From Mactra quadrangularis (taxonomy: Eukaryota; Mollusca; Bivalvia; Venerida; Mactridae), in NCBI GenBank assembly GCA_025267735.1, contig CM046297.1, positions 11,716,515 to 11,780,514 on the forward strand: DNA of 64,000 nt, in the 5' to 3' direction. Both the position numbers and the translations under genes were made by a program. Below, one piece after another: positions 59,714-64,000 of this stretch (the first letter of the stretch is position 1; each line of letters starts with the position of its first letter). The notes under the pieces are model-generated. The model was not told where the DNA came from. It worked only from the letters and a program-made list of their open reading frames with translations, and did not search any database.

Positions 59714-61659
59714 CCATGTGATGCCGGATAAGATGTTACCCATGTTTCAATAAATATGATGTTATCTATGGAAATCGCATGAGGTGGAAACAGATGAAGC
59801 ATTTTACAATAGACACAATGTGTTAGATTGAATGACACAAACAATCGAAGTAATAATGTTTGTTTTACTGTATATGTGGCGATTTATTGGTAATATTACT
59901 CTATTTTGATCAATGTTTAATTGTCTGCACACAGCTGTTTGGTTTGCAAAATGTGAAGAAACAGTGGCTATAACGAGAACTGATATTGTTTTATAGCTTT
60001 CGCTGCACAAATTACGTTTTGTTTGACATTACGTAACTTAAGTATCGTAAGGTTGTGATATTTATGGCATTAACTTGCAATGTTGTATTTTAAAGTTCAA
60101 CATCACGTTTCGACTCAGAATATAGAAGAGCTACATTTCTAGCTGTTATTTCAGAACTCTTTCCATGCTAAAATGAAATTTTCCTAAGGTATCTATAGCA
60201 AACTGTTCCCCAACTCAGATATTTCAATCCCAATATTTTCTCCTGCGGTATGTGTTTTTATAGTTTAAAACAATGAACTAATCACTTGGCTCTTTGATGC
60301 TTAATGAGATCAGGTTTTGTCTCCACAAAAATACATTAATTGTTTCTTTAAAGTCTATTTACTAATCAAGTGTTTCCTTAAATAAATTAGCAACAGTTAG
60401 AGTTCGATTATCTGTTTTAGGCTTCTCAGAATGCACAAAAGCAAATTAACTTTCTTATGCATTGTTTAAATTGTACAATGACAAAAACAAACATTGATAG
60501 CAGTAGAAGTAAAGCACAAATTTATTTAATGTCATGTAGGATTGCAAAACGCACACGTAGAGATGCTATTGAATCTAAACATCATTTCAAATAGAAAATA
60601 TAATATACATTACGACGAATGATCATAGATCTTAGAGCTTCGTTTTAATAACAAAACAAATCAGTTTAACCTAATTTGGCTTGTAACTGCCATTTCAAAT
60701 TGTCATTTTTCGGTGCATTAACAAACACCGTGAACAAATCATTAATTTGTTTAAAATGATTTAATAAAACATTTGAATGTCTCTCATGATAACCATATGT
60801 CAGCGGGTCATTACGCATCGTTGCACACACAGATATTGAAACATGCGGACATTTCTTCTTGTCTTGTGTTCCTTACATAGTTAGTGTGTTTGATACGTGT
60901 ATTTCAGTTGCAGACCATCATTGTCAACCCAAACCTACCAGCACACTATAGAAAGTATTCCACAGTATCTGCGACAATTTAATTTCATTTCAAGTAAACT
61001 TAGTGTGGAAAAAGTTGTAATAGATACCCACGCTAGCGGGTATATCAAGTAGACGTCACCTGAATTGATATGTATGGACATTAGATCAAAGAAGTTTGAA
61101 ATTTGTCTAATTATTATACCCGGTATAAATATTCAAACGCAATTAGCCATTTTGTGTGTATGATGAAAAAAAAAATGAATTTCTCCTTTTTGCAACCAAC
61201 AATATTTTTAATACGTAAATGGTTATTCAGATACTGGTAAGAATTACAAGTTCTATCAGTGCTGTTATAACACAAGCAAACCAATTATCAAAAACAAATG
61301 TACCCATATCCGAGTTTTAAAGACATTATACCTAAGTTATTCTTTCAACAACTTATAATTGTATAAATGGAAAAGGAAGTTAATGTGCCAATCCTTAACC
61401 TTAAACAATATTGTCACATAGTGACATAATAACTCTCATAGATACCTTATATCCCTTGAGGAAACCATTTATTCAGCAAATTCAAAATGAATTAACACCA
61501 ACAACCTACTCCTCGAATTGTCTAACGTCTAATTACTTTATCAATGTTTTAGTGTCTAGTTAAAATAGTATCTACAGCAATATTAAGTTTTCGTATAATA
61601 TCATTTTCAATTTTATTATTAAAATTTAATGTAACCCGTTTTGGTATTTTATACTCCTT
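59714..61659. other. Upstream intergenic sequence, nothing recognised
   Basis: No exon or repeat family identified; only short chance frames. Confidence 0.35.
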
Positions 61660-61964
61660 TGTTTGTTGGGTTTAACGCCGTACCAACACATTATATTGGT
61701 CATATAATGGCGGTCAGTCAACTTTTTCACTGTTCCTGAAAAGGCTAAATCTCTTGATTTAGCTGTTAACCAACTACTAAGCGCTTACTTTCGTCAGTGA
61801 CTGACATCTGCCCTACATAATTAAGAATAATTGGTGGGAGGGAGAATAGCCGTAGAAATAATTTCATGGCTAAGCTCAAAGAAAGTATGCCAAGCCCAGG
61901 AATCGAACACACGATCCCTCGATCAGTAGACTTGCTTGCAACCAACTGAGCTAGCCGGGCGGCT
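61660..61964 (-). mobile_element. SINE family A
   Basis: Reversed: tail GTTGGGTTTAACGCCGTACC, body, and head CAACTGAGCTAGCCGGGCGG. The open frame at 61766-62008 is a by-product. Confidence 0.94.
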
Positions 61965-62299
61965 AATGATTTTAGACACCAATTTGTATGACGACATGAT
62001 AAATACAATGGATAGCTTCGACATCCTTGAAATTGCGATACAATGGTCTTAATCTCTCTCTTTACTTTTTGACTGTCTGTAAATTCTGTGTTGTTTAACT
62101 GTTGCTGTTACTGATATGATTGTAGACTCGTTTTAATTAGTTTAAAACAACACTGTTGTTTTATAAATGTACTTTCTTAAAACAATTAAGGATTTTAAAT
62201 CTAATTTTCTTTGATTATCTGAAATCTCTAATGTACCATATGTAAAAAACATTGACATTCTAAGAAAAGTTCAATGTTAACCTTTATCATGATCAGGAA

Positions 62300-62565
62300 A
62301 TAACCTTACTCAATTATTGTCTCAGACTATAGCTGAACGTGTCAAATTAGTCCTGAAGGACATATTTTGTAACTCAGTAATAGTTAACATACTTAAAATT
62401 TTTATGTTTGATACGCTCGAAAATGATTTCCCAGGAGTATATGATATTGAATAGTTTTTTATTTACTTCGACATTTATTATATTGCTTTAGTGGCATAAA
62501 ATTCCCAGGTTCACTGTGAATGTTATGGCGTTTTGTGATATTGGTTTAAAATGCTTAAATTGATT
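62300..62565 (+). repeat. Diverged 280-bp duplication, copy 2
   Basis: See the partner at 58830. Begins near AACCTTACTCAATTATTGTC and ends at AAATGCTTAAATTG. Confidence 0.78.
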
Positions 62566-63618
62566 TGTAAAAAATAAAATTAAAAAAGATGTTCACACTA
62601 TTCGTGTTTTCATGATTTAAAAGTACATCTTGTCTGTTATCAACGTCCGTATGCACTTTATACACAACACACTCATCAGGATTCCAACACATTTAGGTGC
62701 CTGCTTTTCATGTAGTTGCTGATGAACACAAATCAACTGGTAAAGAGTAAAATACATGTAGTTGCAAAGAGTACGTCGATTTAGACATTTGCAGTGTAAC
62801 TACAGATAGAAAACTACCAATGGATTTAGTTGTTATATTTTAGTTTCTCTCTTTCTGTATTTTGTCGAGAATGTGTAATGTCTCAGTATTTGGTTCCACA
62901 ATTATATCTGTTTCTTCGCAGACAGTGAAAATAAAATGCATCGTCAGTTCGAAATAACATGATGTCTGTCGCACAAGAATGTAATATCTATTATATTGTC
63001 TCCCATAACAGTATTTCTAACATCGTTCGTGTCGTGTTGTGTTATAAAGTATTCTCTATTTGTAGTTCGAGACATTTCAGTCACACATGAAAATTGCTCA
63101 CGATACCTATGGAAATAGTGCTCACCGTACTTTATACGACTGCAAAATCTTTCGATACTTTTTAACGAACGTACCATATTAAAATTATAATAGAAAATAG
63201 GATCATAGAGGCAGATCAATTTATTTCTAGAAAGGTTTTAACAGAGGAGGCGAAATGCGCTATTAGCCTTTACATATTGTGTTTTGGTAAAGAAACTAAT
63301 TACACAACATATATTCACATGACCTTATTTAGATTGTTTCTAAATGCACATTTAGACGGGCAAACGAGTTAATGTTTGACTTCAGACAGACAGGTAGATA
63401 AAAGTTTTCCTTATTACCATATACTTAGATATTTTTATCTGTTTTGACAATATACTCAGTCTAATGTCATATGTTTAATCCACGCTTTCGTTTTATCTTA
63501 CTGTTAGAGGTGTTAATAAAATACTATAAAGTGTTGAAATTTAATTTCAATATCATACTTTGCATATGTAATTCGATAACGCAAGCTTATCACAAGTCAT
63601 TATTGGCATACCTAATTA
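62566..63618. other. Intergenic sequence, nothing recognised
   Basis: The 91-codon minus-strand frame 62944-63219 resembles no family I know and lacks supporting signals. Confidence 0.35.
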
Positions 63619-63931
63619 ACTCCGGCTAGCTCAGTTGGAAGCACGCTAGTCTACTGATCGAGGGGTCGTTGGTTCGATTCCCGGGCGGGGCATACTTTCG
63701 TGGAGCTTGGTCATGAAATTATTTCTACGGCCATTCATCCTCCTACCAATGATTTTTAATTATGTAGGACAGTTGTCAGTCACTGACGAAAGTAAGCGCT
63801 TAGTAGTTGGGTAACAGCTAAATCCAGAGGTTTAGCCTTTCCATGAGGAGTAAGTAGGTTCACTGGGCTCCGTTATATGACCTATATAATGTGTTGCTAC
63901 GGCGTTAAACCCAACAAAAACTAACAAAACA
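63619..63931 (+). mobile_element. SINE family A with 13-bp target duplication
   Basis: Head CTCCGGCTAGCTCAGTTGG, B box GGTTCGATTCCCGGGCG, tail TGTTGCTACGGCGTTAAACC. GCATACCTAATTA at 63606-63618 and 63932-63944. Confidence 0.96.
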
Positions 63932-64000
63932 GCATACCTAATTATTAGTCTTAGAATTAGAAATTCTATGCTATTTACATAGAGTCGGTTATTTTTAGGC

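Noticed and set aside
62944..63219. 91-codon minus-strand frame
   Set aside because: No recognised motif and no flanking splice or promoter evidence.

Overview
This is an AT-rich metazoan nuclear segment. It has short exons split by long introns with GT/AG borders, several families of tRNA-headed SINEs, many short inverted-repeat transposons, and decayed LINE and Tc1/mariner relics. The SINE families end in a shared segment (roughly GCCGT..ATGACCTA..TGTGTTG..ACGGCGTTAAACCCAA). The repeat beginning TATACCCCCGC and carrying TCCGTCCGTCCG is one I associate with bivalve molluscs. A bivalve, possibly a heterodont clam, is therefore the best guess; the species cannot be read from the window.

Main gene: positions 14381-56611, minus strand, hold a complete 26-exon gene of the dipeptidyl peptidase IV family (MEROPS S9B; DPP4/DPP6/DPP10 group). 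Every splice junction keeps frame. The assembled product is 827, 817 or 809 residues, depending on which of three candidate first coding exons is used (56534-56611, 55166-55213, 50280-50303). The catalytic Ser, Asp and His (677, 755, 787 in the longest form) have the same spacing as human DPP4 (630, 708, 740). The Glu-Glu pair that holds the substrate N-terminus is present. The membrane exon is of the DPP6/DPP10 type (QRNWKG followed by a hydrophobic run). The gene thus joins a DPP6/10-style membrane anchor and alternative N-termini to an apparently active DPP4-style enzyme.

Second gene: positions 1665-2822, plus strand, hold the last two coding exons of an unrecognised gene whose 5' part lies outside the window. 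Its stop codon sits at the start of a 73-bp tandem repeat. The two genes converge.

Between and inside the genes, 1-14 kb holds SINEs, a hAT-like MITE, a truncated CR1/L2-like reverse transcriptase, a mariner-like relic and a Tc1-like relic. The introns of the DPP gene (14-56 kb) hold at least fifteen more elements. Several are framed by clear target-site duplications. Three SINEs sit within about 20 bp of exon borders, one of them duplicating a 5' splice site. Between 27622 and 30813 a 3.2-kb inverted-repeat element carries ten copies of one 13-15 bp motif. The region from 56.6 to 64 kb, upstream of the DPP gene, has SINEs, a TTAA-flanked MITE and a diverged 280-bp duplication, but no gene I could support. 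No genuine tRNA, rRNA, CRISPR or prokaryotic feature was seen.
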